A stretch of 64,000 bases of DNA. Origin: Desulfobacteraceae bacterium Eth-SRB2 (GTDB lineage: Bacteria > Desulfobacterota > Desulfobacteria > Desulfobacterales > UBA11574). The position numbers and the translations under genes were made by a program. Under the pieces are notes generated by a model that saw only the letters and a list, made by a program, of their open reading frames with translations, had not been told where the DNA came from and made no database searches. The DNA is taken from positions 62,001 through 126,000 of the forward strand of contig RPGQ01000012.1 in NCBI GenBank assembly GCA_004193595.1, written 5' to 3'. Shown one piece after another: positions 36,982 to 45,411 of the stretch (the first letter of the stretch is position 1; each line of letters opens with the position of its first letter).

Positions 36982-37598
36982 AGGGCCTTACACTTAGACA
37001 AACAGAAATTCTGGAATTCCTGCGAAAATTTCGACGGGAAGGGAAAAGTGCGCCCACATACAGGGAAATTGCCAAGCATTTCGGATTTAAAAGCCCAAAG
37101 GCGGCCTCAGATCATGTGCATGCCTTGGAAAAAAAGGGATATGTGCGTCGCCATGGCGGACGCTCCCGCGGCATAGAACTGCTCTCTCCCAAAGATACAT
37201 TGACCGATAACACAATTTCCGTTCCGATACTGGGGAATATCCCGGCCGGATATCCAGCGGAACAAACTGAACATAGGCTTGGAACGCTGGCTGTGGACAA
37301 GGCAATGCTTGACGGTTCCACGAGACACCGGTTGTTTGCATTGCTGGTCAGCGGTGAATCGATGGAGGGCCGCAGCATTCATGAAGGGGACTGGGTTGTT
37401 GCAGATGCGGATTTGCCCCCCCACGAAGGCGATGTAGTGGTGGCTCTAATCGATGGAGAGAACACGCTGAAAACCCTTGCCAAGCAAGAGGGACGTTTTT
37501 TTTTAAAGGCGGAAAGCCCAAAATACTCCGATTTGATTCCACTCAAAGAAATGATGATACAAGGCGTTGTAAGGTCCATTTTCCGGCGGATGTATTGA
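36969..37598 (+). CDS. lexA: LexA-family S24 autocleaving repressor
   Basis: 209 residues. An N-terminal winged helix (LTLRQTEILEFL, PTYREIAKHFGFKSPKAASDHV) is followed by the S24 peptidase domain: the Ala-Gly cleavage site in GNIPAGYP, the catalytic Ser in LVSGESMEG and the catalytic Lys in NTLKTLA. It looks like a complete LexA. It starts an operon with a methyltransferase gene 4 bases downstream and a nuclease-like gene. It may be the cell's LexA or, more probably given this context, a local repressor that releases the operon on DNA damage. Confidence 0.85.
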   Translation: MFSIEGLTLRQTEILEFLRKFRREGKSAPTYREIAKHFGFKSPKAASDHVHALEKKGYVRRHGGRSRGIELLSPKDTLTDNTISVPILGNIPAGYPAEQTEHRLGTLAVDKAMLDGSTRHRLFALLVSGESMEGRSIHEGDWVVADADLPPHEGDVVVALIDGENTLKTLAKQEGRFFLKAESPKYSDLIPLKEMMIQGVVRSIFRRMY

Positions 37599-37602
37599 TG
37601 AC

Positions 37603-40600
37603 ATGAATAATGCGACAGAAATGATGAATCTCATACAAGCGCACACGTCACCCCCGACAGGGATGTTATTCTACGACGCCCTTGAGTCCGCCCGGAGTGA
37701 TACTAACCTGCTGGGATATGTATCGGTTATCGATCGAGCGTGGCGTGAAATGAAGCTTGACGGTGTGCTCTGTCTGGATGGCCGGCCTGTTCTGTATCTA
37801 AAAGAATATGCCCGTCCCTATTCTTTGCTTGAACGAGTCCGCCTGCAGAGACTTTTCTGGAATCAGGGAGTGGCCAACGTTCTTGTTTTGGCTGATCCCA
37901 CAACTGTTTATATCTATTCGGGATTAGCGAAACCGACAAGAGAACCATCAGATATTGATACGGAAGAGCATGCGCTCGTCGAAACATTTACACAGGCCGA
38001 TTATGTCCAGCGCCTTCAGTCTTTGTATCATGACTTGGCGACAGGTCACTACTACGAGGCGAACCGAAGGCATTTCAACCCGGCTCAGTCCGTGGATTCA
38101 TGGCTCTTGGAAAACCTCCGCGCTTTGCGAAATGTGTTGATCAAAGGCGATAAAAAGCTCGGTATTAAGGAGGCCCATGCCTTTATCGGTCGGATGCTTT
38201 TTCTGTGCTATCTTCTTGATCGGGGCATCGTATCCATTGGAAGACCAGACAGCGGTCATACCGGAACGATGCTGCTCGCCAAGCTATTGGAAATGCGCGC
38301 ATATGAATCGCAAACAACCTATCTTTATGATGACCTTTTCAGCGATCTAAAGGATCGATTTAACGGCAACATGTTCGATCAAGATCTTGATGCCGAGAAA
38401 CGACGCATCCAACCAAACCATTTAAAAAAGCTGATTCTTTTCCTCGAAGGCCATAATGTAGAGACTGGACAACGCAGCTTGGGATTTTGGCCTTACAACT
38501 TCAAGATGATTCCCGTTGAAACGATCAGTGCTATTTATCAAGATTTTTTAGCTGCCGAAGACCAGACCAAGCAGCGAAAACGCGGGGCGTTCTATACGCC
38601 TCGGTTTCTGGCGGAGATGGTCGTGGATATGGCGGTACGCGACGATCCGGATATCCTTGACGGGTCTTTTCTGGACCCGGCATGCGGATCGGGTATCTTT
38701 CTGGTGATCCTGTTCAATCGAATTGTCAACCGTTGGCTCCATAATCAGGATAGTCGAGTACATTACGTAACCAAGGCCAATGCACTCCAAAAGATCCTTG
38801 CCCGTCAAATTCGTGGTGTGGATCTTGAGGAAACAGCCTGCCGGATCGCTTGTTTCAGCCTTTATTTGGCCTACCTGGATTTTTTTGATCCTCCCGATAT
38901 ACAAAACTATATGGAGAAAACCGGTCGGCCGCTACCTAAGCTTCTGGTCTATAGAGATGACTCCAACCATCCCAACGCGGATATACCCGTCATTTTCAAG
39001 TCCGATTTTCTCGACAAGGAAACGCTTGCAGGTGAAACATTCGACTGTATTATCGGCAACCCTCCGTGGGAGGGCCGACAAAACAAGCAACTTGCCCAGA
39101 AATTCATGCAGACAGTGCCGCGTTTTCTGAGAAGTGGCGGAACCGGATGCCTCCTTTTGCCAACCAAAATTCTTCAGAACCAGACTGATGCTTTCCAGGC
39201 CGAATGGCTTTTAAAGGTAACATTGGAAAGGGTTCTGCAACTGGCCGACTATCGCCGTCTGCTGTTTCATAATGCTAAAACTCCGGCGTTCATTGCACGC
39301 TTCAAAAATACTCTTCCACAACCGACTCGACACATTGTGGAGTTCGCTGCGCCGAAATTCAACCGCGACGGACTGCGGCAAGGAATTGTCACCGTCAACC
39401 CCTCGGCACGCACGTGGATACCGCTGTCCGACATTCTTGAGGCCACCCAGTCGAAAATCGCTCCTGTTGTTTGGAAACGCCGCCTGTGGGGGACACCCCG
39501 CGACCAAAAGCTATTAGATATGCTTGAATCCTTGCCGTCTCTTTCGGACTTGGCCGGTACGCCAAAGGAAGGCAAGCGCTGGATTAAAGGACAGGGATTT
39601 CAGCCGTACTTCCCCGAAAAGGCGAAAAGTGATCCAAACTATCCCCAACCAAAACCAAATCCTTGGAGCCTTGACACTCACTTTGTCCGCACCGATCAAA
39701 ACATCGAAATGATAATATTTCACCAGAATTGTATAACACTTGGAGAAAGACTTGAAGAAATCATGGCGTCAAAAGAAAATTTGAGACGCGCCCCAAGCAA
39801 TAAGCTGTTCGAAGCACCCATGGTCTTGATTAGTCAAGGGCTTAGTAGAGTGGCATATTGTGATTTTAATGTGCTTTTTCAGGATTCCTTACAATCAATC
39901 GCCGGCTCGCGAAAAGATGCCGATTTGTTGATATTCCTTGCGGCATACTTGCGATCCAACCTGGCGAGGTACTATCTGTTTCATACTGCGGCAAACTGGG
40001 GAAGTGAGAGGGATAAAGTCCACCTCGTCGAATTATTGCGGGTTCCTTTTGCTCTGCCGAGACACGAATTCATTTTACCCGAAGCTGAGCACATAATAGA
40101 ACAAGTGTCGCAAAAATTCGTCAAACTCCGCAAGAAGCTAAAAAATACACTCAACGATTTGAAAGCCGAGGCAAAACGCTCTTCCCTGTTTGGGGATGGT
40201 GGATTGGATATCAGCAAAAAATGGACGCGTGAGCGAAAAAAACAAACCGATGCATTGCAACATGAACTTGAACCGCTCATTTATCGTTATTTCGGTCTAA
40301 CGGATCAGGAAATCACTCTCGTCGAGGATACAATTCGTGTTTTTGAGCGCAGTTCTACGCCGACGACTTGGCGGTCTGCGCAAACCGTGACCCTCGATCC
40401 TATAGAAAAAACTACAGTGGAGCCGTATGCTACACAGGGCTTGGCTGCATACGCAGATACTTTGATTCAAACGCTGAATACTTGGGCGAAGACGGAAAAC
40501 TCGCATTATCGCGTTCGTGCAGAAGGCGGGACGGACGGCCAAACAGGTTTGGCTATGGTTACCATCAGCCTTTCACGTGCTGAGGCGGCTTATCAACAAA

Positions 40601-40821
40601 AGTCTCTCTCTCAAGAGCTGGCTGAAATTTTAAAAGAATACCATAAACATCTTTCAAAAAGGGGTGGAACCCTGCTCTATGAGCGTGATATCTTTCTCTT
40701 TCAAGGGAATCGGATACATATCGTTCGTCCAAACATCCTTTTGAATTGGACGCGAACTGCGGCGCTTAACGATGCTGCAAGGATTTACGGCGATATTGTC
40801 TTGGCAAAAGAGGAATTCTGA
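37603..40821 (+). CDS. Large class I N6-adenine DNA methyltransferase (Eco57I/PglX-like)
   Basis: 1072 residues. The N-terminal domain (about 30-115) has a degenerate nuclease-like strand pattern, DGRPVLYLKEYA, then FWNQGVANVLVLADPTTVYIYSG. A helical part leads to the methyltransferase domain (about 310-520) with KRGAFYTP, the SAM-binding motif FLDPACGSGIFL and the catalytic NPPW. A long target-recognition and coiled region follows, with RRLWGTPRDQ and GSERDKVHL. The C-terminal part includes coiled-coil helices. The start codon is 4 bases after the LexA stop, and the stop overlaps the next gene. The 61373-64000 protein is a clear homologue. Likely a defence or restriction-modification enzyme; the target sequence is unknown. 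Confidence 0.87.
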   Translation: MNNATEMMNLIQAHTSPPTGMLFYDALESARSDTNLLGYVSVIDRAWREMKLDGVLCLDGRPVLYLKEYARPYSLLERVRLQRLFWNQGVANVLVLADPTTVYIYSGLAKPTREPSDIDTEEHALVETFTQADYVQRLQSLYHDLATGHYYEANRRHFNPAQSVDSWLLENLRALRNVLIKGDKKLGIKEAHAFIGRMLFLCYLLDRGIVSIGRPDSGHTGTMLLAKLLEMRAYESQTTYLYDDLFSDLKDRFNGNMFDQDLDAEKRRIQPNHLKKLILFLEGHNVETGQRSLGFWPYNFKMIPVETISAIYQDFLAAEDQTKQRKRGAFYTPRFLAEMVVDMAVRDDPDILDGSFLDPACGSGIFLVILFNRIVNRWLHNQDSRVHYVTKANALQKILARQIRGVDLEETACRIACFSLYLAYLDFFDPPDIQNYMEKTGRPLPKLLVYRDDSNHPNADIPVIFKSDFLDKETLAGETFDCIIGNPPWEGRQNKQLAQKFMQTVPRFLRSGGTGCLLLPTKILQNQTDAFQAEWLLKVTLERVLQLADYRRLLFHNAKTPAFIARFKNTLPQPTRHIVEFAAPKFNRDGLRQGIVTVNPSARTWIPLSDILEATQSKIAPVVWKRRLWGTPRDQKLLDMLESLPSLSDLAGTPKEGKRWIKGQGFQPYFPEKAKSDPNYPQPKPNPWSLDTHFVRTDQNIEMIIFHQNCITLGERLEEIMASKENLRRAPSNKLFEAPMVLISQGLSRVAYCDFNVLFQDSLQSIAGSRKDADLLIFLAAYLRSNLARYYLFHTAANWGSERDKVHLVELLRVPFALPRHEFILPEAEHIIEQVSQKFVKLRKKLKNTLNDLKAEAKRSSLFGDGGLDISKKWTRERKKQTDALQHELEPLIYRYFGLTDQEITLVEDTIRVFERSSTPTTWRSAQTVTLDPIEKTTVEPYATQGLAAYADTLIQTLNTWAKTENSHYRVRAEGGTDGQTGLAMVTISLSRAEAAYQQKSLSQELAEILKEYHKHLSKRGGTLLYERDIFLFQGNRIHIVRPNILLNWTRTAALNDAARIYGDIVLAKEEF

Positions 40822-41453
40822 TGGGCAATGAAGCCAAGGCATTCAATCAACTTTTCCCGCAAACATATATTCCCGTTATTCTGTCTTCCGTTTTTCAAGC
40901 CGGTTGCACTCTGCGAAAAAAATCGGATACAGAATTTGAAAACAAGATTACCATACGTCTTTGTAGAGAATTAGTAAAGATTCCTGTCTTCCGAGATGGG
41001 CCGCTTGACGTTCGCCCGCAAACTGGAATTCTTTCCTCAGATTCTGACGAAGATAAACTTGGCGGTAGTACCGATTTCCTTGTGTCTTGTGGTCTTGGTC
41101 ACGAAGTTTATTTTGTTCTGGAGGCAAAGAGGTTGCGTGTGCGTTTACCCAAAGGCCGGTTGGATTTAGGAAGTGATAAGTACGTAAACAACGGAATGAT
41201 GCGATTTGTTACCGGACAGTACGCGCCTTTTATGGAGGCCGGGGCCATGCTTGGGTATGTCTTTGACGGCAAAACAAACCTGGCCCGTTCCGCTGTTAAT
41301 AAATATGTCAAAAGCAAGGCAAAGGAACTCAGACTCAAACCTCCAGAACGACTTATGCGATCCAATATATTACAAGAAATGCCTCTTGATGAAACTCGTC
41401 ATTATTTAAGAAAACGCACTTTTACCATCTACCACATTTTTATCGCCGTTTAG
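40821..41453 (+). CDS. PD-(D/E)xK-like nuclease candidate, partner of the methyltransferase
   Basis: 210 residues. The N-terminal Glu in SDTEFENKITIRL, the Asp in GGSTDFLVSC and the Glu-x-Lys in YFVLEAKRLRV give the order and spacing of a PD-(D/E)xK active site. A following YVNNGMMRFVTGQYAPFM block resembles the helix after the core in such nucleases. Its start overlaps the methyltransferase stop. In this setting it would be the restriction half of the LexA-controlled unit. The family is not recognised by name, so the nuclease call is by motif only. Confidence 0.65.
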   Translation: MGNEAKAFNQLFPQTYIPVILSSVFQAGCTLRKKSDTEFENKITIRLCRELVKIPVFRDGPLDVRPQTGILSSDSDEDKLGGSTDFLVSCGLGHEVYFVLEAKRLRVRLPKGRLDLGSDKYVNNGMMRFVTGQYAPFMEAGAMLGYVFDGKTNLARSAVNKYVKSKAKELRLKPPERLMRSNILQEMPLDETRHYLRKRTFTIYHIFIAV

Positions 41454-41566
41454 CAAACAATGAATTGATCTATATACTCCCTGTTCTAACAGCATTTGTC
41501 AAGATTTGATTTGACACATTATCCTGTTTTCCTTGAATATTCTTGACAATCGTATTTGAATTTGAG

Positions 41567-41928
41567 ATGGGCAGAGCATGGCGAATTGAATATGAAGGTG
41601 CAATATATCACTTAATGTCCTGGGGAAATGACGGACAGGATGTTTATTTAAATGACACGGATCAAAATTTGCTTTTAGAAACGATTTCGGAAATGCCGGA
41701 ACGTTTTGAAATGGATGTCTTTAACTATGTTTTAATGTCCAATCATTATTATCTTTTGGTAAAAACCCATCGTACAAATTTAAAAAAGCAATGCAATGGT
41801 TCGGCACGATCTATACCCGAAGATTCAATAACCGATTCAATATAAGTCACTCCGCTGTCAGTCATAGTGTGAGAGTATTTAAAGTGAAACACCAATTTGA
41901 AAAACTTAATTCACAATCCACCCTTTGA
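41567..41928 (+). pseudogene. REP-associated tyrosine transposase (RAYT/Y1) remnant
   Basis: It begins with the typical RAYT opening MGRAWRIEYEGAIYHL and continues to FNYVLMSNHYYLLVKTH. The HUH metal site (normally HYH) reads HYY, which should abolish activity. A frameshift near 41788 moves the rest to another frame (AMQWFGTIYTRRFNNRF, VFKVKHQFEK), which ends at 41928. The remaining domain is missing. RAYTs mobilise or maintain REP palindromes, of which this window has several families. Confidence 0.75.
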
Positions 41929-41983
41929 CACCCACATCCTGTGTTTAATCGCCTCATGAGACAAAGGGTAAAAGTGTAAAGGG

Positions 41984-44953
41984 TTATTTTAAAGTCCTGA
42001 CGCAACGAAAACCCACGAGGTCGTTGCGACTGTACGGATCGTCCATGCCGCGGGAAGCACACCGCGCGCCGTACCGATCGTTGTACCAGGAACCGCCGCG
42101 AAGCATAGGTAATTGCGGGTCCTTTTCCTTTAGCTTTGGACGTAGTTCATCAAACTTTTTATCATCCAACAGCTTCTGAAGATCTACATCGAATCTGAAA
42201 TCGGTCAATGGCTTTTTAGAATGATTATCGGTCTTGGTCCACTCCCAGACATTTCCTGCGAGATCGGATATTCCTTCGGGTGTATCACCTTTTGTAAAGA
42301 TGCCAACCAGTGAGGTCTTTCGAATTTTACTATCATAGATATTGCAAGCGTCTTCTTTCCAATTCCCCCAGGGATATTCTCTATTCTCAAAACCGGCGGC
42401 CGCGGCCTCCCACTGGTTTTCATCCGGCAGGATGTACGCATAGCCATCTTTTCTGGTTTGGGTCAGCCAGCGGCAAAAAGCGTCTGCCTCGTACCAACAG
42501 ACGCCGATTACAGGGCTGCTCGGGCAAGTCAAATCCTTGTCATGCCAATACATTGGATGGGTAACATGAGTATATTCAAGCCATTTTTGGCCCTCCTCGC
42601 TCCAAAATTCAGCACACTCGTATCCGCCATTTTCGGCAAACAACCGGAACCATCCATTGTGGACCGGGTATTTACCCATTTGAAACTTTGATATCTCCTG
42701 ATCCCCCCTTTCAAATCGATAGATGCCTGCGGCGACCGTTACCCATTCCTCCAATTTTCGATCATCTCCCAGCCACCCCAGCACCTCGGCCAAGGGAGCT
42801 CGTTCAGTAGAAACCCCTTCTTTAAAAACCTCTGATTTTATCGCCTCATACATGGTTTCATACAAATCGTCGGGGATCTTTTCCCTGCCGGCATCAATGA
42901 CGCATTTACCGGAGATTATCAGCTTTTCAAAAGAAGACTTCTTCATTTCCAAAAGGGCTTTGATAAAATCCTCGGCTTCGGGTTTTCTCAGTTCCGCAAA
43001 AGCCAATCGAACCACTTCCAGCCACTCGGGCTCAAAAATACTTCCGCCCAAATCCTCGGCAAGATTTCGACTGTTTTCTGCCAGCCATTTTGCCGTCAGA
43101 TATTCCTTAAAGGTCTGGTGAGAAAAACCGTAGAGGGCTGGCGAGACTTCCCGGATGAGCCCGCTTTGTTCCTTCATAATCCCGATAAAGGCGTCTGCCT
43201 CCTGTTTCGATTTCAACGGGTCTTTGTTCCTGCTTTCAAATCGATCCGCCAGCCTTTTTTTAAGGTCGGGATATTCGATGGTCCGGGCGGCACTATCGTG
43301 CATGTCTTTTGCGATCGGTCCCAAGTATTCAATGATGAAATCCATGTTGATAAGGCCGCCAAGCCGAAGATCCTTGCGAGTGTCTGCATACTCGTTTCTT
43401 AGCATTTCCCATCGACCCGCGAACATTTTCAAACATTCACTATAGAGCCCCGCTCGACTGCGTGGAAGCTCTCCCACCTTCTGCTCAACCATAGACAGGA
43501 TAAAGAGCATCAGCGGGTTGGTGGCGATCGAAAGAATATTTTGATCTTTGCGGATTATCCCCATCATCTTTTCCCGACTTTTAAGCGCTCCGGCCTCGAA
43601 AGCCGTCACTTCCTCCAGCACGTCCCGATGATAGAATCTGTAATACTTCAGCAAAAAATCTTCGATGCGGGGGATGCCGAAGGGCTGGACCTTGAAAACC
43701 GAAAATTCCTGCCCTTCTATGGAATCGAAACGCGCGGACTCCTTATAGCTTGCCGTGCGACACGTGATGATAAAACGGTTTCCGGGTCTGTTTCGGGATA
43801 GAATAAAAGAACGAATCCGATCGATCATTCGCTTTCGCTGCCACTCGTCCCGCACCTCGTCCAGCCCATCAATTAGAAAAATCGCCCGACCGTCTTCGGA
43901 AGCCTTGTCAAAAAGATCCGTCATGTCAGTCAATTCTTCGCCGATAAAAAAATCGGTAAGAAATTTCCAGATCGGATAATCCGGCTTCGCCGTTTTTTCA
44001 TATGCCCCGGCGTATGCCGAAATCGGGAAATAGACCGGCATCAGGTTCTGTTCCATTCCAAGACGCTGTTTCTGCGCTCCGTCGGCAAAAGCCAGCGCCA
44101 AGTATTTTAAAAAAGTGCTCTTGCCGCTACCAGGTCCTCCCGGTACAACCGAATAAGGGGATGCCATCATATCTGAAAAAAGATCAGATTCCTTTTTTTG
44201 AGACCGGATTTCGGAAAAAGCTTTTTCAACCAAAAGGTCTTCTTCCAGAACATCCGGAGATTCTTCCGGTTGCTCTTCACTAAAGTCAAGCCGGATGTAA
44301 ATCTCCGTAAGAGGTATAGACAATGCCTTGCTCGTAAAACCTTTTGTGCTTAGACGTCCCAGTTTTTCATGTATGTATCTGTAATAGATGTTCTTAAGTG
44401 CTTCAATATCCGGCGGTTTCGACTTTTGAAGCTTGACGAATTCCTTGATATCTTTTTTGATACTGGAGACATCTTTTTCAATTTTTAAACATGAAATTGA
44501 AATCTCTTTGACCTGTATTCTACTCATGAAGGCACTCAACCGGTCATTTTTCCTCGCTTGATGTTGAAATCCGTCTAAAAAGGCACGAATAGCCTTATCA
44601 AAATCAAGATCCTCAAGGTCAGGCCTGTCCAAAGGGATCTGTTTTTTGATGATGATTTTTTTCAAATCTTCGCCTGTTTTGCCTTCTCCGTCTTTCCATA
44701 GGATATCAATAAAAAAATCGCGGACAACTTTGACATCGAGCAGTTGAGGTACAAAACCGTAGGACCCGGGCCCAAAAGCAACGGTGAAATAACGATATCC
44801 CTCTCTCAAGGCTTGGTTGAACAATGGCTCGAACTCATCTTTCTCTCTCTTTGAAAAAGCACCCGTTGTGAGGTTTGCATTGATCGACATTACATAATCC
44901 TGAATACTGTCCGGAACCATTTGCCACAATCCCTTAACTGTTTCGTACATCAC
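41984..44953 (-). CDS. NACHT NTPase with C-terminal FGE-sulfatase domain; DGR-type variable target
   Basis: 989 residues. The N-terminal about 260 residues are a helical region of unknown role. A NACHT/STAND module (about 275-460) shows Walker A PGGPGSGKST, Walker B AIFLIDGLDEV and sensor RFIITCRT. A helical middle (to about 740) is followed by an FGE-sulfatase domain with CWYEADAFCRWL, NQWEAAAAG and DLAGNVWEWT. The end, from RGGSW to GFRCVRTLK, is the variable region described at 42015. No effector domain other than the N-terminus is recognised. It is the last gene after the KAP-FGE and Avd genes on the same strand. NLR-like sensing with a diversified lectin-fold receptor is inferred. Confidence 0.85.
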   Translation of the reverse strand: MMYETVKGLWQMVPDSIQDYVMSINANLTTGAFSKREKDEFEPLFNQALREGYRYFTVAFGPGSYGFVPQLLDVKVVRDFFIDILWKDGEGKTGEDLKKIIIKKQIPLDRPDLEDLDFDKAIRAFLDGFQHQARKNDRLSAFMSRIQVKEISISCLKIEKDVSSIKKDIKEFVKLQKSKPPDIEALKNIYYRYIHEKLGRLSTKGFTSKALSIPLTEIYIRLDFSEEQPEESPDVLEEDLLVEKAFSEIRSQKKESDLFSDMMASPYSVVPGGPGSGKSTFLKYLALAFADGAQKQRLGMEQNLMPVYFPISAYAGAYEKTAKPDYPIWKFLTDFFIGEELTDMTDLFDKASEDGRAIFLIDGLDEVRDEWQRKRMIDRIRSFILSRNRPGNRFIITCRTASYKESARFDSIEGQEFSVFKVQPFGIPRIEDFLLKYYRFYHRDVLEEVTAFEAGALKSREKMMGIIRKDQNILSIATNPLMLFILSMVEQKVGELPRSRAGLYSECLKMFAGRWEMLRNEYADTRKDLRLGGLINMDFIIEYLGPIAKDMHDSAARTIEYPDLKKRLADRFESRNKDPLKSKQEADAFIGIMKEQSGLIREVSPALYGFSHQTFKEYLTAKWLAENSRNLAEDLGGSIFEPEWLEVVRLAFAELRKPEAEDFIKALLEMKKSSFEKLIISGKCVIDAGREKIPDDLYETMYEAIKSEVFKEGVSTERAPLAEVLGWLGDDRKLEEWVTVAAGIYRFERGDQEISKFQMGKYPVHNGWFRLFAENGGYECAEFWSEEGQKWLEYTHVTHPMYWHDKDLTCPSSPVIGVCWYEADAFCRWLTQTRKDGYAYILPDENQWEAAAAGFENREYPWGNWKEDACNIYDSKIRKTSLVGIFTKGDTPEGISDLAGNVWEWTKTDNHSKKPLTDFRFDVDLQKLLDDKKFDELRPKLKEKDPQLPMLRGGSWYNDRYGARCASRGMDDPYSRNDLVGFRCVRTLK
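42015..42085 (-). other. DGR variable region 1 (end of the NACHT-FGE gene)
   Basis: Flanked by two blocks identical to those of the KAP-FGE gene: the 32 bases from the stop codon (41984-42015) and about 21 bases at 42085-42105. Between them, 24 of about 69 positions differ from the other copy, and 21 of these are first or second codon positions. Such a pattern is produced by adenine-specific mutagenic retrohoming, not by ordinary drift, which would favour third positions. Confidence 0.8.
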
Positions 44954-45054
44954 ACCTCCATGAACCGCGTTTTCCCGGATTTATCAGACATCAGGTACGG
45001 CGTTATAGTATATCAAAATCCTTTTTGGAATCGGTTCCCGGCACGGACGTTCCC

Positions 45055-45369
45055 TCATAAGGCTACAGGCCAGGCGCAAAACTCATATTCTTTGAGATTG
45101 ATTAGTTTGAGATCTTTGGACAGCCGCACCAAATACCGGAGTTGTTCGAGCTTAAGATTCGCGGCTTTAAGAACCGTATGTTTATTTTTGGAATAGGCTG
45201 CCTCGATCAAAAGCTCCAAAATATCGAGCATCATGTTCTCGATCCTGTCTCCTATTATAAACTTCTGGCTGCGCGGAAACTTTTCTATTTTGGGGATCAT
45301 CCACAGCAGAAAATCATACAGCTTTGTGACAGCATCGACCTCTTTGAGCATTTTTTTAAAACCTTTCAA
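45055..45369 (-). CDS. avd: Avd-like four-helix-bundle protein (DGR accessory), C-terminus probably truncated
   Basis: 104 residues. The helical pattern VTKLYDFLLWMIPKIEKFPRSQ, FIIGDRIENMMLDILELLIEA and KLEQLRYLVRLSKDLKLI matches the bAvd/S23-like accessory proteins of diversity-generating retroelements, which bind the reverse transcriptase. Family members usually extend further with a helix that continues KEYEF into a basic end; here that is replaced by CAWPVAL and a stop. It lies between the two FGE targets, 42 bases after the KAP-FGE gene and 101 before NACHT-FGE. No reverse transcriptase gene is adjacent. Confidence 0.75.
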   Translation of the reverse strand: MKGFKKMLKEVDAVTKLYDFLLWMIPKIEKFPRSQKFIIGDRIENMMLDILELLIEAAYSKNKHTVLKAANLKLEQLRYLVRLSKDLKLINLKEYEFCAWPVAL

Positions 45370-45411
45370 CGCTATGCATATTAAAGGGTAAAAGCGTAAA
45401 AGGGCAAAGTG

